Of a stretch of DNA of 10,650 nt, positions 1-7,240 are shown piece by piece. Position 1 is the first letter of the stretch, and each line of letters begins with the position of its first letter. A model generated the notes under the pieces. That model was not told the origin of the DNA, ran no database searches, and was given only the letters and a program-made list of their open reading frames with translations. Source of the DNA: JAZDLC01 sp043802345 (GTDB lineage Bacteria; Planctomycetota; B15-G4; JADJEK01). The DNA lies in the NCBI GenBank assembly GCA_043802345.1, contig JAZDLC010000174.1, positions 1-10,650 on the forward strand, in the 5' to 3' direction. Position numbers and translations under genes: made by a program.

Positions 1-831
1 GATGCCGTTCGCCACGTCGTTCGACCCGTGCGCGAAAGCCATGGAACACGCGGTGAAGACACAGAGGGGGGCGAAGACCTTCTCGACGCTGGCGTACTGG
101 AAGCTCGTCTCTGCCGTCGGGTCCGCTTGAACCTTGCTGATCATGAGCTTGCCAAAGAAGGCGACGACAACGCCCACCGCCAGGGCCAGAAGCAGCGTCT
201 GTCCCCCGGAGAACTCGAGTTGCAGATGCTTGAGCCCCTTGAACATCGTCACCAGCGCGATCAGGACACCCATGAAGAAGACGTAGAACGGCCCGTATCT
301 CTTCGCCATCGCCAGCGGATCGTCGGTGTCGAGAATCAGTTTCCGAACGCTCACGGTCAGCGTGAAGGCGATCGCTGCCCCCATCAACGGCGAGATGAGC
401 CAACTGGCCACGATGCCCGAGACCTTCTGCCATTCCACGGCCTGAGGGTCGAGGCCCACCACGGCGAAGCCGATCAGGGCGCCCACGATGGTATGCGTGG
501 TCGATACCGGCCAACCGATCCAGCTCGCGATCATCAGCCAGAGACCCGCCGCGACCAGCGACGCCAGAAACCCGTAAATCATCGTCTGCGGGTCCGAGAC
601 GTACGAGAGATCAATGATCTCCTTGCGAATGGTCCCGGTGACATGCCCGCCCGCGAGAAAGGCCCCGGCGAATTCGAACACGGCTGCGATCAGAATCGCC
701 TTGCGGACCGTGATGGCCCCCGATCCCACCGACGTGCCCATGGCGTTCGCCACGTCGTTGGCCCCAACCCCCCACGTCATGTACACGCCGAGAATGACGG
801 CGAGCGTGATGAAGACTACTTCGTACTCCAC
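1..831 (-). CDS. pit: PiT-family inorganic phosphate transporter, C-terminal part cut by the window edge
   Basis: Inner-membrane low-affinity phosphate permease of the PiT (PHO4) family, which moves inorganic phosphate (usually as a metal-phosphate complex or with a coupling ion) into the cell. 277 residues are visible. The first family signature, GANDVANAMGTS, lies at about residues 23-34. A WPVSTTHTIVGAL block is at about 107-119, and the second, inverted-repeat copy of the signature (AHGSNDVANGI) begins at about 267, just where the window ends. Hydrophobic segments lie at roughly 5-20, 45-60, 85-105, 137-160, 182-197 and 210-230. The start is GTG at 831, preceded by GAGAGG with about ten bases of spacing. 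A TGA in the same frame closes off anything further upstream. It follows the DUF47 gene by 21 bases on the same strand, the usual order for this pair, so the two are probably co-transcribed. The family call is secure; the length is unknown because the 3' end is outside. Confidence 0.95.
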   Translation of the reverse strand, partial: MEYEVVFITLAVILGVYMTWGVGANDVANAMGTSVGSGAITVRKAILIAAVFEFAGAFLAGGHVTGTIRKEIIDLSYVSDPQTMIYGFLASLVAAGLWLMIASWIGWPVSTTHTIVGALIGFAVVGLDPQAVEWQKVSGIVASWLISPLMGAAIAFTLTVSVRKLILDTDDPLAMAKRYGPFYVFFMGVLIALVTMFKGLKHLQLEFSGGQTLLLALAVGVVVAFFGKLMISKVQADPTAETSFQYASVEKVFAPLCVFTACSMAFAHGSNDVANGI

Positions 832-852
832 GGATGTGGTTCCTCTCTCAGG

Positions 853-1533
853 TCAAGTGGCGATCAGGAGGCGGAGGCGGTCACCCACATCTTCGGCGTA
901 GTCGGCGATGTCGCCGATCCACTCGATGAGCTGATACCAGAACATGACGTCGACCGGCTTCATGGAGTCCTCGTTCTCGAACAGCTTCAGCGTGAACTCC
1001 TTGCCGAGGCGATCCGTGTCCGACTCGACCGCTCCCAAGTCACTCACCATCCTCTCCACCCGATCGGCCGCCCGCCCCTTGAACCCCATTTCGACCAGTT
1101 CATCCAGTTCGTTGATGACCACGCGGCAGAGCCGCACCGCATCGAGGTTGCGCTGCACGTACGGAATCAAGATGGCTCTCATGAAATCCGGCGCGTCCAT
1201 CTTCCTCGTGGTCAGGAGTTCGGCGACGTCCTGGGCCGAGTCCGCGATGGAGTCCTGGGCATGGAGCATGTCCAGCAGGTCCCGCCGATCCACCGGCATG
1301 AACAGGCTCTTCGGGAGGTGAGCCCGAATCTGGTTCTTGACCTGGTCGGCCTGCTCTTCAAGGTCGGAGACCCGCTTTCGAGCGGTCTCCATACCCTTGT
1401 CGTCACCCGCAACCAGCGCTTCGAAGAAGGGGATGAGTCCCTTCGCGCACTCCTCGACCACTTCGACATGCTCCTGCATCGGCTTGAATGGCGACCGGCC
1501 GAACAGGCTGGCGATGGGATTGATACCTTTCAT
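853..1533 (-). CDS. DUF47 / TIGR00153 PhoU-like protein, accessory to the PiT transporter
   Basis: Cytoplasmic all-helical protein of 226 residues belonging to the DUF47 (PhoU-related, TIGR00153) family. Members are commonly encoded beside PiT transporters and are thought to regulate or assist them. The N-terminus reads MKGINPIASLFGRSPF and is followed by long amphipathic helices. The diagnostic central stretch has DLEEQADQVKNQIR at about 57-70, then LPKSLFMPVDRRDLL at 73-87 and HAQDSIADSAQDVAE at 91-105. These acidic positions resemble the metal-coordinating E/DXXXD motifs of PhoU-type bundles. The C-terminus has a WIGDIADYAEDVGDRL helix. Length is normal for the family. The ATG at 1533 has GGAGAGG just upstream at a suitable distance. 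The transporter gene begins 21 bases after its stop, so phosphate uptake is the likely context. Its regulatory effect (activating or inhibiting) cannot be read from sequence. Confidence 0.93.
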   Translation of the reverse strand: MKGINPIASLFGRSPFKPMQEHVEVVEECAKGLIPFFEALVAGDDKGMETARKRVSDLEEQADQVKNQIRAHLPKSLFMPVDRRDLLDMLHAQDSIADSAQDVAELLTTRKMDAPDFMRAILIPYVQRNLDAVRLCRVVINELDELVEMGFKGRAADRVERMVSDLGAVESDTDRLGKEFTLKLFENEDSMKPVDVMFWYQLIEWIGDIADYAEDVGDRLRLLIAT

Positions 1534-1596
1534 CTGACCTCTCCGCTCTGTTCATTCCCGCGGCAGTTGGCCTTGTCAGCCGATCGCCCGCGATGG

Positions 1597-1634
1597 GAGT
1601 CTGGATTCCCGGATTCCGACCGGAATCCGAGTCT
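1597..1634. repeat. Small palindrome with flanking direct repeats
   Basis: CGGATTCC (1610-1617) and its exact complement GGAATCCG (1622-1629) are separated by four bases (GACC). A further GGATTCC lies at 1603-1609 in direct orientation, and GAGTCT occurs at both borders (1597-1602 and 1629-1634). It lies 64 bases or more upstream of the DUF47 start. It could be a hairpin in that gene's leader or a protein binding site. No run of T follows on either strand, so an intrinsic terminator is unlikely. Function unknown. Confidence 0.45.
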
Positions 1635-1900
1635 CCCTCCGGGCCCGGCGACACCCGCCTCCCCCATCAGCGCCGGGCCTGGATCGGACAACAAGGGCAG
1701 ACCGCCAGCAGGACGACTTGGGATCTGGAGACCAAGGCCCGCACGAACGCTTGACTGTGAGGTGAACCTGTTCCTGCAGGCCCGCGAAACCACCGGAGGA
1801 GGGACTCTACCAAACCCCGACAATCCACATGAAAGGTCGAATTCCAGGAAACGACCAAGAATGACGGCGCAGTCGAACCCTCCGCAGGACGGGCCGTTTG

Positions 1901-1919
1901 GCCACCAAGTGGCTATAGT
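1901..1919 (+). promoter_or_regulatory. Candidate -10 box with adjoining inverted repeat, upstream of the toroid gene
   Basis: TATAGT at 1914-1919 matches the sigma-70 type -10 consensus at five of six positions and sits 40 bases before the ATG. No good -35 element is visible at 16-18 bases spacing. Immediately before it GCCAC (1901-1905), CAA and GTGGC (1909-1913) form a perfect 5-base inverted repeat, placed where an activator or repressor could act. Both elements are short and could be chance. Confidence 0.35.
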
Positions 1920-1959
1920 CAGGGATCGTGCAACGTAACGGACGTCTGGAGCCTCCAAG

Positions 1960-3750
1960 ATGAGCAGCACGCTCAGGTCGATCTTCCTTCCACTCCTTCT
2001 CACCCTCACCGCCACCGCCGCGGCGGGCACCAAGGACCTGGTGAACGATTCCATCAGGGCCTGCCGGGCGCTCCAGAACGAGGACGGCAGTTACGGCCCG
2101 GCCGACCGGCAGCCGCTGATCACGGCCCGGCTGCTGCAGGCCCTGGGCGACTGCGATGAGCACTACACCAGCCAGGATGGGCCGTTCGTCCGCGACGCGG
2201 TCGCGGCCTTGCTGACGCACCAGCGTGACGATGGGGCGTTCGCGGATCAGGGCGACCCGCGCCGGGTCGGACTGACGGCGGAGGTGTACCTCGCCCTGAG
2301 CGCGACGGCCCGGACCGCCGCCTATGATGAGGCGCGGGCGAAGGCACGGGAGTTCCTCTCGAGCAGCCTGGAAAAGGGTGACCTGGACTCCGCCACCTCG
2401 GCGCAGGTCCAGCGAGCGCTCACCGGGAAGAGCGCCCCGGCAATCCACCTGGCCCGCTACCTCGAGCCGGGCGAAACGCTGACCCGGGACGCGGACTGGC
2501 TGAAGACCGTCGCGCCGAGGCTGCTGCAGGCACAGGAGAAGGAGCTCGCGAGTCTCGATCCGGCCGGCATCCCGTTGCTGGTCGACCGGCTCCTGGCCCT
2601 GATCGATCGGTGCGGAGTGGAGAGTTCGCTGAGGTCCGAGAGCGACGAGCTGGCGCCGATGCCGAGGCGCGCCACGCCCGCCAGCGACGAGGAGGCTCGC
2701 GAGAGAATCGAGGCGGCGATCGCGTTCCTGGATTCTTCTCAGCAGGACGGCACCTTCGGCATGGGCGGACACGCCGATCCCGGAATCACCGGGCTGGCCC
2801 TCTCTGCCCTGATCCGCATCTGCGACCGGACCGGCCTGGAAAGGCCTGCCTACATCGGCCAGGGCCTCGACTGGCTCGTCTCCCTGCAGAAGGAGGACGG
2901 CAGCATCTTCCAGATGGGCCTGAAGAACTATGTCACCAGCGTGAGCGTCGAGGCCCTCGCGGCCTCTGGCGACCCCCGGTATGAGGCGGCCATCCAGCGA
3001 GCGACCACCTTCCTGACCGAGACCCAGCTCGACGAGGGAGAGGGGTACTCGGCGGAGGCGGACCCGTACTACGGCGGCTTCGGCTACGGCAGCTCCGAGA
3101 AGCCGGACCTTTCGAACACCCAGATGGCCCTGCAGGCCCTGCATGAAGCCGGTGTGCCGGAGGGCGATCCCGCCTACCAGAAAGCGATCCAGTTCCTGAA
3201 TCGGTGCCAGAACCGGGCAGAAACCGGCACCGCCCCGATCGTCCGGCGGGACGGAGTGGTGGTCACCGCGGGCAACGACGGCGGAGCGGTCTACCGGCCG
3301 GGCGACAGCAAGGCCGGAACCGACGTCGCGGCGGACGGCAAGGTGTTCGCCCGGTCGTACGGTTCGATGACCTACGCGCTGCTGAAGTCGTATCTCTTCG
3401 CGGGACTCGACCCGGATGACGATCGTGTCCGCGAGGCGGTACGCTGGATTTCCCAGCACTACACGCTGGAGGTCAATCCCGGCTTCGAGAGTGGGAGCAA
3501 GTCGGAGCCGTACCAGGGCCTCTACTACTACTACCTGACCCTGGCGCGGGCCCTGAAGGCGATCGGCACCGACGAGATCGTCGACGAGGGCGGCACGGCC
3601 CGGAACTGGCGGTCCGATCTGCGGGAGATGCTCTTCTCCCTCCAGGCCGAGGAGGGATTCTGGATCAACCAGCGCTCCTCGAGGTGGATGGAGGGTAACT
3701 CGGTACTGACCACCGCCTACGCCCTGCTGGCGCTGGCAGAAACCTCCTGA
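1960..3750 (+). CDS. Exported prenyltransferase/squalene-oxidase repeat protein (alpha/alpha toroid)
   Basis: A 596-residue protein with an N-terminal signal peptide (hydrophobic segment about 8-22, likely cleavage after the Ala run near 20-23), so probably periplasmic or external. The rest is built from repeats of the squalene-hopene cyclase/prenyltransferase type: helix pairs with a Q-x-x-DG-S/T-F/Y turn. Examples are LQNEDGSYG (39-46), HQRDDGAFAD (87-96), SSQQDGTFG (259-267), SLQKEDGSIF (308-317) and SLQAEEGFW (560-568). A conserved-looking block SYGSMTYALLKSYLFAGLD runs from 466 to 484, followed by HYTLEVNPGF (500-509) and GLYYYYLTLARAL (520-532). I associate this arrangement with exported planctomycete proteins of unknown function. 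Cyclase or transferase activity is doubtful: the protein is exported and the usual catalytic context is missing. ATG at 1960 has GGAG eight bases upstream. The EF-hand gene follows 107 bases downstream on the same strand. Confidence 0.85.
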   Translation: MSSTLRSIFLPLLLTLTATAAAGTKDLVNDSIRACRALQNEDGSYGPADRQPLITARLLQALGDCDEHYTSQDGPFVRDAVAALLTHQRDDGAFADQGDPRRVGLTAEVYLALSATARTAAYDEARAKAREFLSSSLEKGDLDSATSAQVQRALTGKSAPAIHLARYLEPGETLTRDADWLKTVAPRLLQAQEKELASLDPAGIPLLVDRLLALIDRCGVESSLRSESDELAPMPRRATPASDEEARERIEAAIAFLDSSQQDGTFGMGGHADPGITGLALSALIRICDRTGLERPAYIGQGLDWLVSLQKEDGSIFQMGLKNYVTSVSVEALAASGDPRYEAAIQRATTFLTETQLDEGEGYSAEADPYYGGFGYGSSEKPDLSNTQMALQALHEAGVPEGDPAYQKAIQFLNRCQNRAETGTAPIVRRDGVVVTAGNDGGAVYRPGDSKAGTDVAADGKVFARSYGSMTYALLKSYLFAGLDPDDDRVREAVRWISQHYTLEVNPGFESGSKSEPYQGLYYYYLTLARALKAIGTDEIVDEGGTARNWRSDLREMLFSLQAEEGFWINQRSSRWMEGNSVLTTAYALLALAETS

Positions 3751-3752
3751 AG

Positions 3753-3793
3753 AAACCGTTTCGCGCCGCAACTCACCTTCCGGCGAGCGGTTT
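3753..3793 (+). terminator. Weak stem-loop after the toroid gene
   Basis: AAACCG (3753-3758) pairs with CGGTTT (3788-3793), and inside it CGCCG (3764-3768) pairs with CGGCG (3781-3785), leaving a 12-base loop and an asymmetric internal loop. It begins directly after the stop codon. Only three T residues fall at the end and no U-tract follows, so at most it is a partial terminator or an mRNA-end structure between two co-oriented genes. Confidence 0.25.
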
Positions 3794-3857
3794 GGAAGCA
3801 CGTGATACCTGCTGCGCCCGATTCGGCACTCACAGGCGGCATGATGGAAGGTGAACC

Positions 3858-4469
3858 ATGAAACGTGCTTTTCTGGCAATCTTGACGCTTTCAGCGGGAG
3901 CGCTGTTGACGCCCTCGCTTCAGTCGCAGTCCCAGGATCGGGAGAAGCTGCGCCAGAAGCTCATTGAGAAGTTCGACGAGAACGGCGACGGGAAGCTCGA
4001 CCAGGCGGAGCGCGGGAAGGCCCGGAGCGCCATCGCGGAGAAGCGCCAGAACGGTCGGGCGGCCCAGAAAAAGCGGCTCCAGGGCGGCGACGCTGGCAAG
4101 CAGGAGAAACAGGGAAGGCGAGGGAAGAAGGACCGGCCGGATCTGGAGGGGAAGCAGGGAAAGCGGCTCCGACCGGGAACCCGGGGGGGACCGGACGGGC
4201 TGGATAGGCGGGCCCTGCGAGGCAGGCAGAGGGACGCCGGGGGCCCGGACAGGCTGGGCGTCCGCCGGCCAGGCCGAGATCGCGCGGCGGGCCCGGGCGG
4301 CTTCCGGACGATGAGGAGCCCCTTGGGTGCCAGGGCCCGGAGGCCGCTCCAGGGTGACAATCGGCAACGTGCCTGCGGCCAGCGTCGCGGCATCCGCCCG
4401 GGCGCCGGACCCGGACAGGGTCAACAAGGCTGCCCCGGCTGCTGCTGCCGGCGAAACAACGAAGTCTGA
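3858..4469 (+). CDS. Small exported EF-hand protein with basic Gly/Arg-rich tail and C-terminal cysteine cluster
   Basis: A 203-residue protein. Residues 1-25 look like a signal peptide (MKR, then a hydrophobic core to about 17). A single textbook EF-hand loop lies at 40-51 (DENGDGKLDQAE): D40, N42, D44, D48 and E51 occupy the calcium-ligand positions, with G45 at position 6. From about 60 the protein becomes low-complexity and rich in Arg, Lys, Gly and Gln. The end carries C173 and then CPGCCC at 192-197. ATG at 3858 has GGAAGG six bases upstream. Exported proteins with one or two EF-hands and a charged tail are common in planctomycete-like genomes; their role is unknown. The tail is open in more than one frame and its codon pattern is weak, so a small indel in 4080-4440 cannot be excluded, though the final Cys-rich end reads plausibly in this frame. 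The start and EF-hand are secure; the tail is less so. Confidence 0.7.
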   Translation: MKRAFLAILTLSAGALLTPSLQSQSQDREKLRQKLIEKFDENGDGKLDQAERGKARSAIAEKRQNGRAAQKKRLQGGDAGKQEKQGRRGKKDRPDLEGKQGKRLRPGTRGGPDGLDRRALRGRQRDAGGPDRLGVRRPGRDRAAGPGGFRTMRSPLGARARRPLQGDNRQRACGQRRGIRPGAGPGQGQQGCPGCCCRRNNEV

Positions 4470-4474
4470 AAATC

Positions 4475-4552
4475 GGGGCACCGGCCACTTACTGGAGTTC
4501 CCGGCGGGCGCAGCAAGTCCCACAGAACAACCCGGATCCCGGTCGGTGCCCC
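4475..4552. repeat. 9-base inverted repeat between convergent stops
   Basis: GGGGCACCG at 4475-4483 is the exact reverse complement of CGGTGCCCC at 4544-4552, with 60 bases between. The pair lies wholly inside the 99-base gap between the EF-hand gene stop (4469) and the typA stop (4571-4569). A long stem here could end or protect both transcripts, but there is no T-tract on either strand. In GC-rich DNA a 9-base match at this distance may be chance. Confidence 0.3.
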
Positions 4553-4568
4553 ACCCCTCCCGCTGTTG

Positions 4569-6437
4569 CTACACCTCCGTGCTCGCCCGTAGCGCGCGCT
4601 TGCGGGCGTGCTCGTCCAGCAGGGACTTCCGCATTCGGACCCGCGCCGGGGTCACCTCCACCAACTCGTCGTCGTCGATATACTCGAGCGCTTCTTCGAG
4701 CTGAAACTCCCGGGGCGGCGCGATGCGCACGAACTTGTCGGCCCCGGCCGCGCGCATGTTGGTCAGCTTCTTCTCGCGCCCCACGTTGACGACGATGTCC
4801 CCGGGCTTGCAGTTCTCTCCCACCACCTGCCCCCGGTAGACCCTCTCCGTCGGCTTGACAAAGAAGGTTCCCCGGTCCTGAAGCGCCTCCAGCGCGTAGA
4901 AGGTGGCGGAGGTCGTATCCATGGAAACCAGCGTGCCATTGGTCCGGTGCGGGATGGAACCCTTGAAGTACTCGTACTCGTAGAAGTTGTGGTGCACGAT
5001 CGCTTCGCCGGCCGTCAAGTTCATCAGCTGCGTGCGCAACCCGATCAGGCCCCGGGCCGGGACATGGAACTCGAGATGGGTCGTGTTCTCCCGCGACTCC
5101 ATGGTGTTCAGCTCGCCCCGCCTTGGGCCGAGCAGCTCGATGACCTTGCCCGCATGCTCCTTCGGGCAGTCGACGACCAGCAACTCCACCGGCTCGGTCT
5201 TCCTGCCGTTCAGCTCCCTGTAGATCGGCCGCGGCTTCCCCACCGAAAACTCGTACCCCTCGCGCCGCATTTCCTCGATCAGGATGCCGATGTGCAGCGT
5301 CCCGCGCCCTGAGACCTTGAAGGTATCGGCATCGGACGTGGTCGCCACTCTGAGCGCCACGTTCGACTCCAGCTCCCTGAAAAGCCGCTCCCTGAGTCGC
5401 CTCGAGGTCATGTACTTCCCTTCCTGACCCGCGAAGGGAGAGTCGTTCACCATGAACAACATCGAGATGGTCGGCTCATCGATGGTGATGATCGGCAGCG
5501 GCCTGGGGTTGTGCAGGTCGGCGAGCGTGTCGCCGATGTCGATGTCGGGGATTCCATGAACAGCGCACAGATCTCCAGCCTCGACCTCGCTGACCTCGAC
5601 CCGCTGGAGACCCTCGAACAGGAACAGACTCCCCACGAAGCCTTCCTTCCTGGTGCCGTCCCGCCGCAGCTGAATGATCTTCTCCTTCGCTCGGAGCACA
5701 CCGGCGTGCACCCGGCCGATGGCGATCCGACCGACGTATTCGGAGTGGTCCAGGGTCGTCACCTGGAACTGGAGTGGCGCGTCAATCAAGGCGGCGGGCG
5801 GCGGAACATGGTCGCGGATCATCTCGAGAACCGGCAGCAGGTCCTTCCTCTCGTCCGCGAGATCATGCACCGCATAACCCTCCCGGGAGGACGCGTACAC
5901 CACCGGGAAATCCAGCGCCTCGTCATCCGCCCCCATCTCCACGAACAGATCGAAGACCTCGTCCAGCACCTCGGCCGGACGGGCGTCCGGGCGGTCGATC
6001 TTGTTGATCACCACCAGCGGCCGCAGGCGCTGTTCGAACGCTTTCCTCAGCACGAAGCGCGTCTGCGGCATCGGCCCCTCGAATGCGTCCACCAGGAGCA
6101 GCGCGGAATCCGCCATCCGCAGCACCCGCTCCACTTCCCCTCCGAAGTCGGCGTGTCCGGGAGTGTCGATGATGTTGATCTTCAGCTTGCCCCAGCGAAT
6201 GGACGTGTTCTTCGAGAGGATCGTGATGCCCCGTTCCTTCTCGAGATCGGCGGTGTCGAGAATCAGATCGGTGCCGGTCGTGCGCAGGTCAACCGCGCCG
6301 AGGCTGCGCATCAGGCGGTCCACCAGGGTAGTCTTGCCGTGATCCACGTGAGCGATGATCGCGACGTTGCGCAGATCAAGGCGCTTGCAGGCGGCGGGGT
6401 TCTTCCCCGCAACGGGATCCGGAGCTGGGCTGGACAT
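4569..6437 (-). CDS. typA: Translational GTPase TypA/BipA
   Basis: Ribosome-binding GTPase of the EF-G/LepA superfamily, involved in 50S assembly and stress or low-temperature growth. 622 residues from the ATG at 6437. All G motifs are present: AHVDHGKT (29-36), ERGITI (68-73), DTPGH (91-95), NKID (145-148) and a G5-like YASS (181-184). Translation-factor domains follow, with the EF-G III/V-like part around 320-480. The TypA-specific C-terminal domain closes with LEEALEYIDDDELVEVTP and a basic tail. An in-frame GTG at 6452 would add five residues, but the GGAG that overlaps that GTG is well spaced (nine bases) as the ribosome site for the ATG, which I prefer. The N-terminal extension of about 20 residues before the G1 strand is slightly longer than usual. 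It lies 83 bases downstream of the DUF2064 gene on the same strand and may be co-transcribed with it. Confidence 0.97.
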   Translation of the reverse strand: MSSPAPDPVAGKNPAACKRLDLRNVAIIAHVDHGKTTLVDRLMRSLGAVDLRTTGTDLILDTADLEKERGITILSKNTSIRWGKLKINIIDTPGHADFGGEVERVLRMADSALLLVDAFEGPMPQTRFVLRKAFEQRLRPLVVINKIDRPDARPAEVLDEVFDLFVEMGADDEALDFPVVYASSREGYAVHDLADERKDLLPVLEMIRDHVPPPAALIDAPLQFQVTTLDHSEYVGRIAIGRVHAGVLRAKEKIIQLRRDGTRKEGFVGSLFLFEGLQRVEVSEVEAGDLCAVHGIPDIDIGDTLADLHNPRPLPIITIDEPTISMLFMVNDSPFAGQEGKYMTSRRLRERLFRELESNVALRVATTSDADTFKVSGRGTLHIGILIEEMRREGYEFSVGKPRPIYRELNGRKTEPVELLVVDCPKEHAGKVIELLGPRRGELNTMESRENTTHLEFHVPARGLIGLRTQLMNLTAGEAIVHHNFYEYEYFKGSIPHRTNGTLVSMDTTSATFYALEALQDRGTFFVKPTERVYRGQVVGENCKPGDIVVNVGREKKLTNMRAAGADKFVRIAPPREFQLEEALEYIDDDELVEVTPARVRMRKSLLDEHARKRALRASTEV

Positions 6438-6520
6438 ACGCGTTTTCTCCACTAGGGCAGAACCGGGCAGTCTACCAGCTTGTCGGGCGTGTGGATAGGG
6501 GGGGCGTATAGAGGGGGGTC

Positions 6521-7240
6521 TTACTCCCGCGCCGAACCCGGCAGGCCGAGACTCCCGCGAAGCGCGCGGATCGCCTCGGCCGTCCGGGGAGCAAGGCGGC
6601 GAGCGTCCGGGTCGTCTTGTAGTTCCCGGGCTAGGGCCAGCAAGTCCTCGATCCGATCCACGTCCGGTTCAGCCGGAAGGACGGCCACGTGCCGGCTGAG
6701 CTGCCGCGCGCGGAGCAGAGTCTGTGCGTAGTTGGAGGGTACGGACATCGGCAGGCCGGTGAACAGCCGCGGGAAGGGCTGGTTCATTCCCACCAGGTAG
6801 TACCCGCCTCCCCGATCAGGCCCCAGGACGATCTCAGCCCCCTGCCGAAGCAACCGGAATGCGTCCTGTTCGCGCTGCTCCGGAAGCAACGGTGAATCGG
6901 TGTTGCGGACCACCACCCGGGCGGCGCCGCGCGCGAACTGCCGCTCGAACTCCGTGGCCAGCCGGCTCGCCAGGTCCGGACCCTCCTGAAGCACCACCCT
7001 CAGGCCAGAGGAGACGCTCGAAAGAGGAAAGCTCTCATCCACTGGCGGCGCCAGGGACAGCAGTGTCTCCACCTCTTCCGGACGCTTCCTCGCGCACAGG
7101 TCGAGCACGAACGCGCGATAGAGGTCGGCCGACTCCCTTTCCGAGAGGGGCGGCGTCAACCGGGTCTTGACCTGTCCCGGAATCGGCGGCTTGCCGAAGA
7201 GCACCAGGAGCTGCCGCCCGCTTGTCTCAGGCACCATCAT
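6521..7240 (-). CDS. DUF2064 / TIGR04282 GT-A type glycosyltransferase-like protein
   Basis: Predicted cytoplasmic nucleotide-sugar transferase of the DUF2064 (TIGR04282) family, a GT-A/nucleotidyltransferase fold; some members are labelled as arsenosugar biosynthesis glycosyltransferases. About 239 residues. The nucleotide-binding motif FGKPPIPGQVKTRL is at 15-28. The counterpart of the usual acidic GTDxPxLP motif is NTDSPLLP at 113-120. GPDRGGGYYLVG follows at 140-151 and DVDRIEDL at 193-200. The order and spacing match the family. The sugar and acceptor cannot be inferred, and no other arsenosugar gene is nearby, so the arsenic link is not supported here. The start is uncertain. A TTG at 7252 extends the frame by four codons, ATGs lie at 7240 and 7237, and no clear ribosome site precedes any of them. 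I chose 7240 because family members begin close to the first strand. It is divergent from the phosphodiesterase gene. Confidence 0.85.
   Translation of the reverse strand: MMVPETSGRQLLVLFGKPPIPGQVKTRLTPPLSERESADLYRAFVLDLCARKRPEEVETLLSLAPPVDESFPLSSVSSGLRVVLQEGPDLASRLATEFERQFARGAARVVVRNTDSPLLPEQREQDAFRLLRQGAEIVLGPDRGGGYYLVGMNQPFPRLFTGLPMSVPSNYAQTLLRARQLSRHVAVLPAEPDVDRIEDLLALARELQDDPDARRLAPRTAEAIRALRGSLGLPGSARE

Larger units (their letters stand above)
1534..1959. other. Intergenic region between divergent genes
   Basis: A 426-base stretch separates the divergent phosphate operon and the exported toroid gene, so it should hold promoters for both. Open frames cross it on both strands, but they are continuations of antisense frames of the flanking genes and lack recognisable protein content. 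Visible items are a repeat cluster at 1597-1634, an inverted repeat next to a TATAGT box at 1901-1919, and a weak minus-strand promoter candidate for the DUF47 gene (CTGACA at 1579-1574, 17-base spacer, AATGAA at 1556-1551). I see no convincing Pho box, tRNA or other RNA gene. The middle part, about 1640-1890, shows nothing I can name. Confidence 0.7.

Noticed and set aside
28..1938. Plus-strand open frame of 636 codons
   Set aside because: It is antisense to both the PiT transporter and the DUF47 gene, which have clear family motifs. Its translation is a His/Arg/Asp/Glu-rich string without domains, typical of an antisense frame in GC-rich DNA.
3409..3420. DPDD (residues 484-487 of the toroid protein) as the DXDD proton-donor motif of class II terpene cyclases
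   Set aside because: The four residues fit by letter only. They sit in a loop between helices (AGLDPDDDRVREAV) common to non-enzymatic members, without the usual catalytic surroundings, and the protein is exported.
1807..3879. Minus-strand open frame of 690 codons
   Set aside because: It lies antisense to the exported toroid gene, which has a signal peptide, ribosome site and repeats. The product is low in recognisable structure and crosses the intergenic region, so I treat it as a shadow.
3891..4523. Minus-strand frames opposite the EF-hand gene (210, 175 and 157 codons)
   Set aside because: They are Pro/Ala/Arg-rich with no domain, and the plus strand has a signal peptide, a ribosome site and a perfect EF-hand loop.
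6438..6452. GTG at 6452 as the typA start
   Set aside because: The GGAG needed as a ribosome site overlaps this GTG and is correctly spaced for the ATG at 6437 instead.
5511..6455. Plus-strand open frame of 314 codons, with another of 234 codons at 4608-5312
   Set aside because: Both are antisense to typA, whose G motifs and C-terminal domain are unambiguous.
6521..7240. Arsenosugar biosynthesis as the function of the DUF2064 gene
   Set aside because: The label comes from some family members only. No arsenic methyltransferase or radical SAM partner is in the window, so I kept the neutral family name.
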